64,000 nt of DNA from contig JAVBNT010000002.1 in NCBI GenBank assembly GCA_031551355.1, positions 62,001-126,000 of the forward strand. The letters are read 5' to 3'. This DNA is from JAVBNT01 sp031551355. Lineage in GTDB: Bacteria > Vulcanimicrobiota > CADAWZ01. The position numbers were made by a program, and so were the translations under genes. Position 1 is the first letter of the stretch, and each line of letters starts with the position of its first letter. Below the pieces are notes generated by a model, which saw only the letters and a program-made list of their open reading frames with translations, did no database searches and was not told the DNA's origin. Positions 48,524 to 57,942 of this stretch are shown here, one piece after another.

Positions 48524-49813
48524 ATGGATATGGGAAAATTCGTCCCGGTATGGGAAAAATCAGGACTGGATCCAAAAGCAATGCTAGGTTCGGCAAAAGT
48601 GAGAAACGCAGCTTACACAGAAGTATATCTCAGCCAGAAAAACCGGCCGCAATCAGCGGCAAAATTCCTTGATTACGCAATAAACGGATATGCAACCGAC
48701 AGGGTTGAGGAACTATATAACGCCAAAACAAACGGACAAAAGTTAATAGGCACATTATGTGTATATGTTCCTGATGAAATAATATACGCTCTCAATGCAA
48801 TCTCAATGGCACTATGCGCCGGAAGTGAAGCCGGATTCGTATATGCGGAAAATTACTTGCCCCGAAACACCTGCAGCCTGATAAAAGCTTTCTGGGGGCT
48901 AACTTTTCTGAAGATCTGCCCCTTCATTGAACTCGCAGATCTAATCATCGGCGAAACTACATGCGACGGCAAGAAAAAAGCATACGACATCTATAGCGGC
49001 ATAAAGAATATGCATATAATGGAAATACCCCACTGCAAGCGTGATTCCGATAAAAAACTAATCATTGAGGAATTTAAACTGTTTGCCGCTAAAATGGAAG
49101 AACTCACCGGCAACAAGTTAAGTATTGATTCCCTTAAAAGGGCAATAAAAACCGTTAATGAAAGGCGCAGGGCCATAATGCGCATGATGGAGGCAAGAAC
49201 TTCTGAAAATCCGCCTATATCAGGAAAAGACGCGTTGCTAATACACCAGTTTACCACTCTTCTTGATGCTGAGAAATATACGGAAACAGTAAACTCTATC
49301 GCCGATGAACTTGAGGAAAGGGTCTCTAAAAATGTCGGCGTGGCAAGTCCCGATACGCCAAGGATCTTAATAACCGGATGCCCGATGGCAATGCCTAACT
49401 GGAAACTTTACAATTCTGTTGAAAAACTAGGCGGAATAATTGTCTGTGAAGAAGGGTGTGTCGGTATGCGTTCAATGCGCAATGAAACATCCGACGACGG
49501 CAACACTGTCGAAGAACTTATAGAAAATATCGCCGATAGATATTTTAAAATCGACTGTGCATGTTTTACCCCAAACAATGAACGTATAGACAACATAATA
49601 GAAATGGCCAAACACTTTAAAGCAGACGGTGTGATAAATTATGCCCTAATGTTCTGCACACCCTTTGCGGTTGAAAACTACCGGGTTGAAGAAGCTCTCA
49701 AAAAAGCCGGAATACCTTCACTGACGATTGAAACCGACTATTCAAAAGAAGATATCGGGCAAATAAATTTAAGGGTCGAAGCATTTCTGGAAATGCTGAA
49801 AACAAATAAATGA
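48524..49813 (+). CDS. 2-hydroxyacyl-CoA dehydratase-family / double-cubane cluster protein
   Basis: 429 residues. It matches the HgdB/FldBC/DCCP family of Fe-S proteins: VYVPDEIIYALNAI, AENYLPRNTCSLIKAFWG, ADLIIGETTCDGKKKAYD, then LITGCPMAMPNWKL, CEEGCVG and YALMFCTPF. The Cys residues at GCP, EGC, TTC and NTC are candidate cluster ligands. Members either dehydrate 2-hydroxyacyl-CoA or act as reductases with an 8Fe-9S double cubane. They need an ATP-driven activase of the BadF/HgdC family, which does not occur in the window, nor does a second dehydratase subunit. A single-subunit DCCP-type reductase is the better guess. GGAGA precedes the ATG. Confidence 0.82.
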   Translation: MDMGKFVPVWEKSGLDPKAMLGSAKVRNAAYTEVYLSQKNRPQSAAKFLDYAINGYATDRVEELYNAKTNGQKLIGTLCVYVPDEIIYALNAISMALCAGSEAGFVYAENYLPRNTCSLIKAFWGLTFLKICPFIELADLIIGETTCDGKKKAYDIYSGIKNMHIMEIPHCKRDSDKKLIIEEFKLFAAKMEELTGNKLSIDSLKRAIKTVNERRRAIMRMMEARTSENPPISGKDALLIHQFTTLLDAEKYTETVNSIADELEERVSKNVGVASPDTPRILITGCPMAMPNWKLYNSVEKLGGIIVCEEGCVGMRSMRNETSDDGNTVEELIENIADRYFKIDCACFTPNNERIDNIIEMAKHFKADGVINYALMFCTPFAVENYRVEEALKKAGIPSLTIETDYSKEDIGQINLRVEAFLEMLKTNK

Positions 49814-50587
49814 TCCGTACCCACGGAAACAAACCTTATAAGCGGCAGTGATTCATGGAGGACCGGGTGCACCCGGTTCTCTTTATAATACAGCAAAAAA
49901 ACTGTCGGAAAAATTTGCCGTTCTGGAGCCGATACAGTCAAAATACAGTATAACGGACCTCACAGAAGAGATGCACACACAACTGACATTGCACAGCAAA
50001 AATCCCTTGACACTTATCGGCCATTCCTGGGGAGCCTGGCTTTCAATAATCTACACGCTTTCCTATCCCCATATGGTAAACAGAGTCATATTGGTTAGCT
50101 GCGCTCCTTTTGAGACAAAATATGTGACGCAAATAACGGAAAGACGGTTGCAGCGTTTGACTGTCAGCCAACAGTCGATGTTTAAGCACTTAACGGAAAT
50201 GCCGGAACAAAACGGTTCAGATAAGGAAAAGATGCAAAAACTCAGCGGCCTTACCGAAAAGTCCGACAATTATAATGTTGCGAAAAACATTATAAAAATC
50301 CTGACGGCCTAAAACCAGACATCAAGATGTATTTAAACATATGGAATGAAGCAGCCGCGCTCCGCAAAGAAGAATTCTTTATGCACAACTTACCTAAAAT
50401 AAAATGTCCGATAACTGTAATACATGGCAAAAACGATCCGCATCCCGTAAAAGGAGTTACCAAGCCATTAAAAAAACTCGGCATAAAATTTGAAGAATAT
50501 ATTCTCGAAAAATGCGGACACTCCCCTTTTAGGGAAAAGCCAGCTCAACAGCAGTTTTACGAAATATTGTGGAACATTATTAATTAG
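49810..50587 (+). pseudogene. Alpha/beta hydrolase (proline iminopeptidase-like), frameshifted twice
   Basis: The start ATG at 49810 overlaps the stop codon of the preceding gene (ATGA). The frame runs MIRTHGNKPYK and then hits a stop; a missing base after AAG (about 49843) shifts it to VIHGGPGAPGSLY, the oxyanion-hole motif. The nucleophile GHSWGAW follows. A second shift lies in a run of five A near 50295; one more A joins NPDGLKPDIKMYLNIWN and the C-terminal half carrying the catalytic Asp (GKNDPHPVKG) and His (EKCGHSPF). Each half contains part of the triad, so no functional enzyme can be made as read. Both lesions are single-base, one in a homopolymer. Confidence 0.8.
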
Positions 50588-50605
50588 AGCCATTTACTCT
50601 AATTA
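50581..50605. terminator. Bidirectional hairpin overlapping two convergent stop codons
   Basis: TAATTAGAG and its complement with a 7-base loop. The stem contains the TAG of the + strand gene and the TAG of the minus strand gene. No U-run, but it is well placed to end both transcripts. Confidence 0.55.
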
Positions 50606-52320
50606 GTATCAAATCCCAATTTAACCAGTTTTTTTCTTAAATTTTCAAGTTCTTCAAGCATTGAAGGACGCCGCTTATACTGCTGTGCAAATTTTTTAAT
50701 CAAACCAAACACAGAGAAACTTCCCCCGGCCTTAGCAAATTCTTTCATTAATGAACAAACACTTTTATACATTCGGCGATCTTTGGCATCCGCAGCTGCT
50801 TTTTCAATTTCACTAATATAAATGGCAAAAATCTCTTCAGGATAATGCTTGACTAAATCATAACCATATCTAAACACATCGGCAGGACGATTTTTTACAC
50901 AATCAAGCAATAACTGCCATTCCTGTTCCTGTTCCAAAATTTGTTCATATAAACCGGATTTTTTTAACTCAGATAACAAGAGCTTATATTCAAACTCCCA
51001 CCGGTTTCTTTCCTGATAAAAACTCTTTAATTCATCATAAAAAGAAATATCGCCTCTCAATAATAGATATTTCATCACTTTTATTTTTTTATCAGCCTCT
51101 CCGGTTTTTTCATATATACCGTATAAAATTCTCCACCACTTATCAGCTCGATAATCATATAAAGGAACAGAACCAACGCCCTCAATTTTCTCAAGACACA
51201 ATCTTTCAGCATCACCAAAAGATGATTTTTCCATAAAGCATTTTATAGCTATTTCACAAAACTCATCAATATGCAAATTTCCAAGCAAATATTCATCGGC
51301 TTTATCTTGTTCATCGAGCTTTTTTATAGCAGAATACCGAACAAGCATATCATCGGTTTCATTATATGCGGAATATTTTTCCTGGCCATACAATCTATAG
51401 AGCTCATCCAAAGCTTTTTCAAGCTTAGCTCTATTTTTGACAGTTAAAAACATTACTGAAAAGCGCAGCAGAATATAATTCCATTCACCCCATCCCTCAA
51501 ATACCTTGTTTTTAGATTGCTTCAAAAGAATACAGAAACACTCTTCCTGCTCTTTTTCTCCATAATTACCAGAAATCAAAAAACATGCCTTTTCAAGAAG
51601 ACGAATAGATCTATCTATCGCAGCAGTCAACATCCCCGAACTAGAGTCGGAGTTAGACGCCAATTTTACGCATGTCAATAAAACCTCAAGAGCAGCATCA
51701 AAGACAATTAGACATGATTTTGAAAGAAATTTTTTCTCTAACTTATCAAGCAAATCATAAAACTCAGAACAAATATTATTACATCCTCTATAGTCTGCAA
51801 ATCCCCTGTAAGAATTTTTGCGAATGATTTCTTTGATAGAGTCTTTGATAAATTTATGCTCACTGTCCCGGTCAGGGCTGCCAAATAAAAACATCAGCTC
51901 ATGCTCGATCCTGCTATCCTTAATAGACATATCAAGTAAATAATCAATAAGCTCATTCTTATTCGTCGAGCTTAAAATTTCCGCAAGCGCCATACCTTCA
52001 GCGAAAGAGTCATTGTATTTTTCCTTTTTGTATTTTTTCATATCAAAATCATCACTTTTAATCGCAAGAAAAACAGCAACCAAATGTTTGCAAACATCAG
52101 AAAAATCATAAGGACAATTACAAGAACAATCCAGTATATCTCCATCTTTGCTGATTTTAACATTAACTTTATATTTCTCCCTGCCACTTCCTTTTACAAG
52201 CGCGCTAAATTCATTATTTTCGTCTTTTGTTAAAGCAGATATCATATTATCATTATAATATTCCTTACCGCGTTTTAAAATTTTATCATCTATTTGCAAT
52301 AATATTTTATTTATTTTCAT
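50599..52320 (-). CDS. SWIM zinc-finger protein with long helical C-terminal region
   Basis: 573 residues from ATG 52320; an in-frame GTG three codons upstream is less likely. The SWIM motif CSCNCPYDFSDVCKHLVAV is near residue 67-85, preceded by VNVKISKDGDILD, as in other SWIM proteins that bind DNA or proteins. The remaining 480 residues are helical, Lys/Glu/Leu/Tyr-rich and TPR-like, with no enzyme motif. Such proteins often sit beside SNF2 helicases, but none is here. It is a lone gene ending at the convergent hairpin. Codon use is AT-richer than its neighbours, a possible sign of transfer. Confidence 0.75.
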   Translation of the reverse strand: MKINKILLQIDDKILKRGKEYYNDNMISALTKDENNEFSALVKGSGREKYKVNVKISKDGDILDCSCNCPYDFSDVCKHLVAVFLAIKSDDFDMKKYKKEKYNDSFAEGMALAEILSSTNKNELIDYLLDMSIKDSRIEHELMFLFGSPDRDSEHKFIKDSIKEIIRKNSYRGFADYRGCNNICSEFYDLLDKLEKKFLSKSCLIVFDAALEVLLTCVKLASNSDSSSGMLTAAIDRSIRLLEKACFLISGNYGEKEQEECFCILLKQSKNKVFEGWGEWNYILLRFSVMFLTVKNRAKLEKALDELYRLYGQEKYSAYNETDDMLVRYSAIKKLDEQDKADEYLLGNLHIDEFCEIAIKCFMEKSSFGDAERLCLEKIEGVGSVPLYDYRADKWWRILYGIYEKTGEADKKIKVMKYLLLRGDISFYDELKSFYQERNRWEFEYKLLLSELKKSGLYEQILEQEQEWQLLLDCVKNRPADVFRYGYDLVKHYPEEIFAIYISEIEKAAADAKDRRMYKSVCSLMKEFAKAGGSFSVFGLIKKFAQQYKRRPSMLEELENLRKKLVKLGFDTN

Positions 52321-52368
52321 AAAAAGCACCCCCTATCCAACTACTTTACAATAACATCAAAAAGATAT

Positions 52369-52407
52369 AAAAAGGCGGGCAAACTTATCAGGTTCGCCCG
52401 CCTTTTT
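52369..52407 (-). terminator. Terminator of the rpmE-PBP1A operon
   Basis: A 12-bp perfect stem (AAAAAGGCGGGC and complement) with a 15-base loop, ending in TTTTT on the minus strand, immediately after the stop codon at 52413. Confidence 0.85.
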
Positions 52408-52412
52408 ATATC

Positions 52413-54731
52413 TTACATTCCCTCATCGCCGGAATTATCGTTGCCTCCGCCGTCTACCGGCGTCTGAATCGGCGGTGCCGAAGGAACAGGTATCGGTTCA
52501 GCCCTTACGGGTTCCGATACTTTAGGAATGTCAATCGCCTCTCTCGGAGCTGCGTCGATTTTAGGAATCGGTATCGCCTTCGGACGCTCATATACAGTTC
52601 CCGAAGCACTCTCATCAATCGGCTGAATATCCTGAGGTCTGGGAGCACCCTCAGATCTTCGCTCAGGCTCTTTCTTCACCTCCGGCTTAACTTCCTCGGC
52701 CGTTACACGTTCTATTTTACCGCTCTTACGGTTATATTTTATAGGACCATGCTTATAACAGAATCTCTGCGGCACCGATCCTACCGGATAAGACCGTTTC
52801 AAAATATTAGGACATGAGCCGGTGGCGCGCAATTCCGTCTCCGCGCAAAGGGCAACACTTATCATGCCTTTGGCATCAGCCCCGAAATTTAGCTTCTTGT
52901 CTTTTTCCAAAGCCTGTTTCATAAAATCGGCCCAAATCGGAGCCGGCAAATCTCCGCCATAAACATGGTTCATTTTGGAGTTATTGTCATTGCCCGTCCA
53001 AACAGCACAGGATAACTGCGGCGTATAGCCTACAAACCAGGCGTCCCTGAATTCATCCGTAGTTCCCGTTTTTCCCGCAGCCGGGCGGCCTATGTTCGCA
53101 GCATAGCCCGTGCCGCCGTCAATTACACCGCGCAGCATCTCAGTCATCGTGAAAGCAGTCGATTCAGCAATCGCCTCTTCAGCCTGAGGCCAGCGGTGAT
53201 CCTCAATAACATTTCCCGAAGAGTCAAAAATAACTTTTATCGCTGTAGGTTCATACTTCAAGCCGCCGGCAGCCAGTACCCCATAAGACGATGCCATTTC
53301 CAAAGGAGTTACGACTCCGCTGCCCAGAGCCATCGACAAATGAGGTTCAAGAGGCTCTTTTATTCCCATTCTAAGAGCATAGTCAAGCACAGTATCAATG
53401 CCGACCTTGTCCATCAGCTTGACTGCGGACACATTTCTGGACCATTTCAACGCATCTCTAAGTGACATGTTTCCTTTAAACGTCCTGTCACTATTTTGCG
53501 GAGACCAGGTAACACCATCCCCCATTTTATAGGTAACGGGAGAATCGGCAATAACCGAATCGGGAGAATAACCGGTATCTATCGCGGCCGTATAAATAAT
53601 GACCTTAAATGCGGAACCGGGTTGGCGCTTAGCCTGCCAGGCTCTGTTAAACTGATCTTTCTCTTTATATTCAAGTCCGCCGACAATGGCCTTTAAATAT
53701 CCGTTTCTGGGATCGATGGCCACTACAGCACCGTTGGTGGCGTTCATATTGTCACGTTTAGCTTTGTCGAGTCCCTTTTTAAGAGCCTTTTCACCGATTC
53801 TCTGCATTCTTACATCAAGCGTTGTGTATATTTTTAAACCTCCGCGGTAAAGCAGATCGTCGCTGTATTTCTGGGAAAGCTGCTTAAGGACATAAGAAGT
53901 AAAATATGGGTATTTTATCTGCTGAAGCTCTGTTTTATGCGGAACATACGCAAGCTTGGTTTCCAGTGCCTCATCAGACTGCTGCTGGGTTATAAAACCG
54001 CATTCAACCATCCTGTTCAAAACCATTTTCTGGCGTATAAGCGCTGATTCTTCGTCTACAAAAGGAGAATAAACGCTTGGAGCCGGAGGCAATCCTGCGA
54101 TAAGAGCACTTTCAGCGAGGTTCAAATCTTTTGCATGCTTGCCGAAATATATCTGTGCGGCAGCTTCAATCCCATAAGCGCCGGAACCAAAATAAATCTG
54201 GTTCAGATATCTTTCCAGAATTTCCTTCTTCGTAAAACGCCTTTCAATCTGCATGGCGATTATAATTTCCTGAATCTTTCTCTGAATGCTCTTCTGAGGA
54301 TGCAGAAAAATTTCTCTTGCGAGCTGCATGGTTATGGTACTCGCTCCCTGGGCAGCCGATTTCCCCTTGAAATCAGCGACAAGAGAACGTACAATTCCTT
54401 TGGGATCTATTCCATGGTGGGAATAAAATCTGGAATCTTCAATCGCAACAATTGCGTCTTTCATGTCCTGCGGAATCTCATCCAGCGGAACCCAGTATCT
54501 ATTCTCCCTGAAGAGAGTCGCAATAACTGTTCCGTCTGCCGCATAAATTATTGAAGTCTCACTGGGCTCAAATTTTGCCAACAGTTCAACATCCGGCAAA
54601 TCCTTCCCGCAGGTATTGATTACGGCAAGGCCGACACAGATTACGAATACACATAAAAAAAGAGCTATATAAAAGAAAAAAATAAGAATTTTTATAAAAA
54701 TTCTCTTAGGTTTCTTTTTGTTCTCCGCCAT
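52413..54731 (-). CDS. mrcA: Class A penicillin-binding protein (PBP1A)
   Basis: 772 residues. One transmembrane helix (about 12-35) is followed by a family 51 transglycosylase domain with EDSRFYSHHGID and GASTITMQLAREIFL, and IYFGSGAYGIEAAAQIYFGK. The transpeptidase has the active Ser in RQPGSAFKV, SRNVSAVKL (SxN) and GKTGTTDE (KTG). The last 110 residues are Pro-rich and unstructured (DAAPREAIDIPKVSEP, PIQTPVDGGG). It polymerises and cross-links peptidoglycan. It is the last gene of a large operon; its start overlaps nusB by 26 bases. Confidence 0.93.
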   Translation of the reverse strand: MAENKKKPKRIFIKILIFFFYIALFLCVFVICVGLAVINTCGKDLPDVELLAKFEPSETSIIYAADGTVIATLFRENRYWVPLDEIPQDMKDAIVAIEDSRFYSHHGIDPKGIVRSLVADFKGKSAAQGASTITMQLAREIFLHPQKSIQRKIQEIIIAMQIERRFTKKEILERYLNQIYFGSGAYGIEAAAQIYFGKHAKDLNLAESALIAGLPPAPSVYSPFVDEESALIRQKMVLNRMVECGFITQQQSDEALETKLAYVPHKTELQQIKYPYFTSYVLKQLSQKYSDDLLYRGGLKIYTTLDVRMQRIGEKALKKGLDKAKRDNMNATNGAVVAIDPRNGYLKAIVGGLEYKEKDQFNRAWQAKRQPGSAFKVIIYTAAIDTGYSPDSVIADSPVTYKMGDGVTWSPQNSDRTFKGNMSLRDALKWSRNVSAVKLMDKVGIDTVLDYALRMGIKEPLEPHLSMALGSGVVTPLEMASSYGVLAAGGLKYEPTAIKVIFDSSGNVIEDHRWPQAEEAIAESTAFTMTEMLRGVIDGGTGYAANIGRPAAGKTGTTDEFRDAWFVGYTPQLSCAVWTGNDNNSKMNHVYGGDLPAPIWADFMKQALEKDKKLNFGADAKGMISVALCAETELRATGSCPNILKRSYPVGSVPQRFCYKHGPIKYNRKSGKIERVTAEEVKPEVKKEPERRSEGAPRPQDIQPIDESASGTVYERPKAIPIPKIDAAPREAIDIPKVSEPVRAEPIPVPSAPPIQTPVDGGGNDNSGDEGM

Positions 54732-55224
54732 CAGCTATCTCCTCTTCGTAAATTGCTCCAAGAATACCGTTTACAAACTTTCCCGCATCTCCCGCACTGA
54801 AAATACCGGCCAGCGTTACAGCCTGATCGATTGAAACAGAGTAAGGAATATCATCGACATAAAACATTTCAAAAAGAGCTATTTTCAGGATATTTTTTTC
54901 TACTTTACCGACCCTGTTATAATCCCAGTTAATAAGTTTAGACTCAATTTTTTTGTCAAACTCTTTGGATTGTCTGATCACACCGGAAATAACCATCGTT
55001 ATAAACGCTCTGAATTCAGGTTCGGACAAATATTCCTGTATCTTGATCTTTTCTTCAAGAATGCGTTTTTTCTTTTTCTTAAATTCCGGAAAAAGAGCTT
55101 CCAAAACTTCATCATCAATACTGTAAAGAGCATTTTCCTCAGCATCAATGGCATTAATACCAGTCAGCTCCATTTGAAACAGAGCATTCAAAACAATAAC
55201 TCTTGCAATCGTACGTCTTTTCAC
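54706..55224 (-). CDS. nusB: Transcription antitermination factor NusB
   Basis: 172 residues with a GTG start. N-terminal ARVIVLNALFQMELTG, then a basic insertion (FPEFKKKKKRILEEK) that makes it about 30 residues longer than usual, and the C-terminal core WDYNRVGKVEKNILKIALFE and SVSIDQAVTLAGIFSAG with FVNGILGAI, all diagnostic. It binds boxA RNA with S10 and keeps rRNA transcription processive. Operon position between accC and PBP1A; the overlap with the latter suggests coupling. Confidence 0.92.
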   Translation of the reverse strand: MKRRTIARVIVLNALFQMELTGINAIDAEENALYSIDDEVLEALFPEFKKKKKRILEEKIKIQEYLSEPEFRAFITMVISGVIRQSKEFDKKIESKLINWDYNRVGKVEKNILKIALFEMFYVDDIPYSVSIDQAVTLAGIFSAGDAGKFVNGILGAIYEEEIADGGEQKET

Positions 55225-55255
55225 TATTACTCCCTTAAATCCATAATAACCTTAC

Positions 55256-56629
55256 TTACTTCTTATCGAAACGGGCCGTCGCCAGCACCGAATCCAAATT
55301 CCTCTCAACAAAAGAAGTGGAAATATTACCGCTTCTAAATGCCTCACTCCTTATAAAAGCCTTGTGAAACGGAATAGTTGTCTTTACCCCTTCAATAACA
55401 AACTCACTAAGCGCCCTGTCAAGAACGGCAAGCGCCTCTTCCCTATTATTACCGAAAGCAATTATCTTTGCAAGCAGGGAATCATAAAACGGGCTGACAG
55501 TGGCCGACTGATATATATGCGTATCTATTCTTATTCCAGGCCCGCCGGGAAGCAGAAGTTTCGATATCGTTCCGGTAGAGGGGGAAAAATTATTAAAAGG
55601 ATCTTCTGAGTTTATTCGACATTCAATACTATGTCCCCTTAATTTTATATCATCTTTTGAAAAAGAAATTTTTTCTCCGGCCGCAGTTTTTATCTGCTCT
55701 TTCAGGAGATCTACCGATGTAACCATCTCGGTAACCGGATGTTCAACCTGAATACGCGTATTCATCTCCATAAAATAAAATTTATTTTCACTCAGATCAT
55801 AAATAAATTCAACGGTTCCGACCGTAAAGTAATTACAGGCGGCGGCAGCCTTAACAGCGGCCTCCCCCATCTGCTCCCGCAATTCTTTCGTAAGCGCCGG
55901 GCTGGGCGACTCTTCAACAAGTTTCTGGTTACGGCGCTGCGAAGAACAATCGCGCTCACCGAGATGAACAATATTTCCATGTTTATCAGCCAGAATCTGA
56001 AATTCTATGTGACGGGCAGAGTCAATAAACTTTTCAAGGTACATTCTGTCGTCACCGAAAGAAACCGCAGCCTCTCTCTGGGCCATGTGGAATTGTTTTT
56101 CCAGATCCTGAGAATTTCTGAGGATTCTCATCCCCTTGCCGCCGCCGCCAGAAACGGCCTTGAGCATTACAGGATAACCGGTTTTCTCCGCAAATTCAGA
56201 CGCGTCTTCAAAGTTTTTCAGAACAGGACTTCCGGGCACAACAGGAACGCCGGCAGAAATCATTGTTTCTCTTGCTCTGGCCTTATCTCCCATAGCCTGT
56301 ATTGATTCTATGGAAGGCCCGATAAAAACTATACCGTGTGACGCACATATTTCTGCAAAACGTACATTTTCCGAGAGTAAGCCGTAACCGGGATGAATCG
56401 CATCGGCACCGCTCACTATTGCGGCTGAAATTATATTGGCAATATTCAGATAACTGTCTTTAACCGAAGCCGGTCCGATACAGTAGGACTCGTCCGCAGT
56501 CCTTACATGCAGAGACTCACAGTCGGCCTCAGAATAAACGGCTACAGAAGCGATTCCCATATCTTTGCATGCCCTGACAATTCTCAGAGCAATCTCACCT
56601 CTGTTGGCGATCAATATTTTCTTAAACAC
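55256..56629 (-). CDS. accC: Biotin carboxylase subunit of acetyl-CoA carboxylase
   Basis: 457 residues, GTG start. The ATP-grasp motifs are intact: MIRKVLIANRGEI-type start, LKAVSGGGGKGMRIL (Gly-rich loop), DRMYLEKFI, EMNTRIQVEHPVTEMVT and IECRINSEDPFNNFSPSTG. It carboxylates biotin on a BCCP with ATP and bicarbonate, the first step of fatty acid synthesis. The partner gene upstream is BCCP-like but lacks the biotin lysine. The carboxyltransferase genes are not in the window. Confidence 0.95.
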   Translation of the reverse strand: MFKKILIANRGEIALRIVRACKDMGIASVAVYSEADCESLHVRTADESYCIGPASVKDSYLNIANIISAAIVSGADAIHPGYGLLSENVRFAEICASHGIVFIGPSIESIQAMGDKARARETMISAGVPVVPGSPVLKNFEDASEFAEKTGYPVMLKAVSGGGGKGMRILRNSQDLEKQFHMAQREAAVSFGDDRMYLEKFIDSARHIEFQILADKHGNIVHLGERDCSSQRRNQKLVEESPSPALTKELREQMGEAAVKAAAACNYFTVGTVEFIYDLSENKFYFMEMNTRIQVEHPVTEMVTSVDLLKEQIKTAAGEKISFSKDDIKLRGHSIECRINSEDPFNNFSPSTGTISKLLLPGGPGIRIDTHIYQSATVSPFYDSLLAKIIAFGNNREEALAVLDRALSEFVIEGVKTTIPFHKAFIRSEAFRSGNISTSFVERNLDSVLATARFDKK

Positions 56630-56639
56630 AAGTTCTGTC

Positions 56640-57065
56640 TCAACTTTCTGTAGAAATGGAAATTATTGGCGTTCCATAATCAACTATCTCACCGTTTTTC
56701 ACATGAAATACCGAGATTTTGCCGGGAACACCGGCTTTAATCTCATAAGGAATTCCAATAGACTCTACATGGCCGACAATCTGGCCTTCGTCAATTAAAG
56801 AACCGTCGGTAAGGCCTGCGGTTCTTTTAAAAATGCCGATATAAGTAGATTTTATTAAACAATCGGAACCACATTCAACATTTATGCAATCAGACGCATC
56901 TTCTACTGATGAAAAGTCGCACTCAACTTCCTGAGAGGGGAATTTTACCCGTAAATAACGGGAAGATTCGGCAACCTCAATTTCCTCCACCGACGAATCT
57001 TTCATTGATTCAAAAATACGTCCCAGTTCAAATTTTGAAAAAAAATCAGCATCTAAGCTGCACAT
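56640..57065 (-). CDS. BCCP/AccB-like protein lacking the biotin-attachment lysine
   Basis: 141 residues from ATG 57065, 8 bases after AAAGGAGA. An N-terminal domain of about 60 residues (FSKFELGRIFESMKDSSVEEIEV) and a C-terminal biotinyl/lipoyl-like hammerhead domain (GSLIDEGQIVGHVESIGIPYEIKAG and FHVKNGEIVDYGTPIISI) have the AccB architecture. The biotinylated lysine in the EAMKM box is absent; the sequence is VESIGIPYEI. The protein therefore cannot be biotinylated at that place. It may be a structural or regulatory BCCP paralogue, with the true BCCP elsewhere. Confidence 0.78.
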   Translation of the reverse strand: MCSLDADFFSKFELGRIFESMKDSSVEEIEVAESSRYLRVKFPSQEVECDFSSVEDASDCINVECGSDCLIKSTYIGIFKRTAGLTDGSLIDEGQIVGHVESIGIPYEIKAGVPGKISVFHVKNGEIVDYGTPIISISTES

Positions 57066-57066
57066 A

Positions 57067-57942
57067 CTAAGCTCTCCTTTCGGCACATATCACCCTGTCT
57101 CTTCCGCAAAGATCTTTGAGAACGGAAATATTTTCAAAACCACTGCGCAAAAACAGAGCCACCGTCTCTCCGGCACGGCTGTCGGCAATTTCAACCGCCA
57201 AACGTCCGCCGGCAGTCATAAACTTTCCGGCACCCGCCAGTATCGCTTCTGTTATATCAAGCCCTCCGCCGGTGCTGAACAATGCCTGATGCGGCTCAAA
57301 CAGTCTTACTTCATCAGATATAAAATCATCTTTTGCTATATACGGCGGGTTGGATACTATTATATCAAAACACATTCCGTCAGGAACGGATTCAAATAAA
57401 TTGCTGACAAAGAAATCAATTCTATCCGCAACTCCAAGACGGCTCGCATTGCTGGCAGCGGCAGAAACAGCATGTTCCGAAATATCTACAGCCACAATTG
57501 AGGCATCTGAAATATAATATGCAAGTGAAACTGCTATGGCACCGCTGCCGGTACCAATATCAAGAATAAGAGGTCTTTTCAGTCCGGCTTTTTGTATATA
57601 CTCTATGGTATTCTCCACAAGCAGCTCTGTTTCCGGACGCGGAATAAGACAAGAGGGCGAGACTTCAAAGTCAAGAGACATAAATTCCCTGTGACCGGTT
57701 ATATATGAAACAGGCTCACCCGTCAGGCGCCTGTTAAACAACACACAAAACGACTGTATTTGCTCATCGGACAAAGGAGTCTGAAGTTCCTTAAAAAAAG
57801 ATACGGTGTCAATTTCCAGAGCCTGCTCCATTAAAACGCGACATTCAAGAGCAACATCAGTCCCTTCACCGGCAGAATAATTTAACAATCTGGCGGCACA
57901 ACTGCAAGCAGCGGCAACGGTAATGTCCTTAGATTTCATCAT
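57067..57942 (-). CDS. prmC: Release factor glutamine methyltransferase
   Basis: 291 residues. N-terminal helical domain, then LDIGTGSGAIAVSLAY (SAM binding) and the catalytic NPPYI in IIVSNPPYIAKDDF. It methylates the GGQ glutamine of release factors, which fits its position directly after prfA (14-base overlap). Two adjacent ATG codons are possible starts. The end leaves 1 base before the accB-like start. Confidence 0.93.
   Translation of the reverse strand: MMKSKDITVAAACSCAARLLNYSAGEGTDVALECRVLMEQALEIDTVSFFKELQTPLSDEQIQSFCVLFNRRLTGEPVSYITGHREFMSLDFEVSPSCLIPRPETELLVENTIEYIQKAGLKRPLILDIGTGSGAIAVSLAYYISDASIVAVDISEHAVSAAASNASRLGVADRIDFFVSNLFESVPDGMCFDIIVSNPPYIAKDDFISDEVRLFEPHQALFSTGGGLDITEAILAGAGKFMTAGGRLAVEIADSRAGETVALFLRSGFENISVLKDLCGRDRVICAERRA

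Noticed and set aside
55739..56305. 188-codon plus-strand ORF opposite accC
   Set aside because: Shadow of a highly conserved biotin carboxylase gene.
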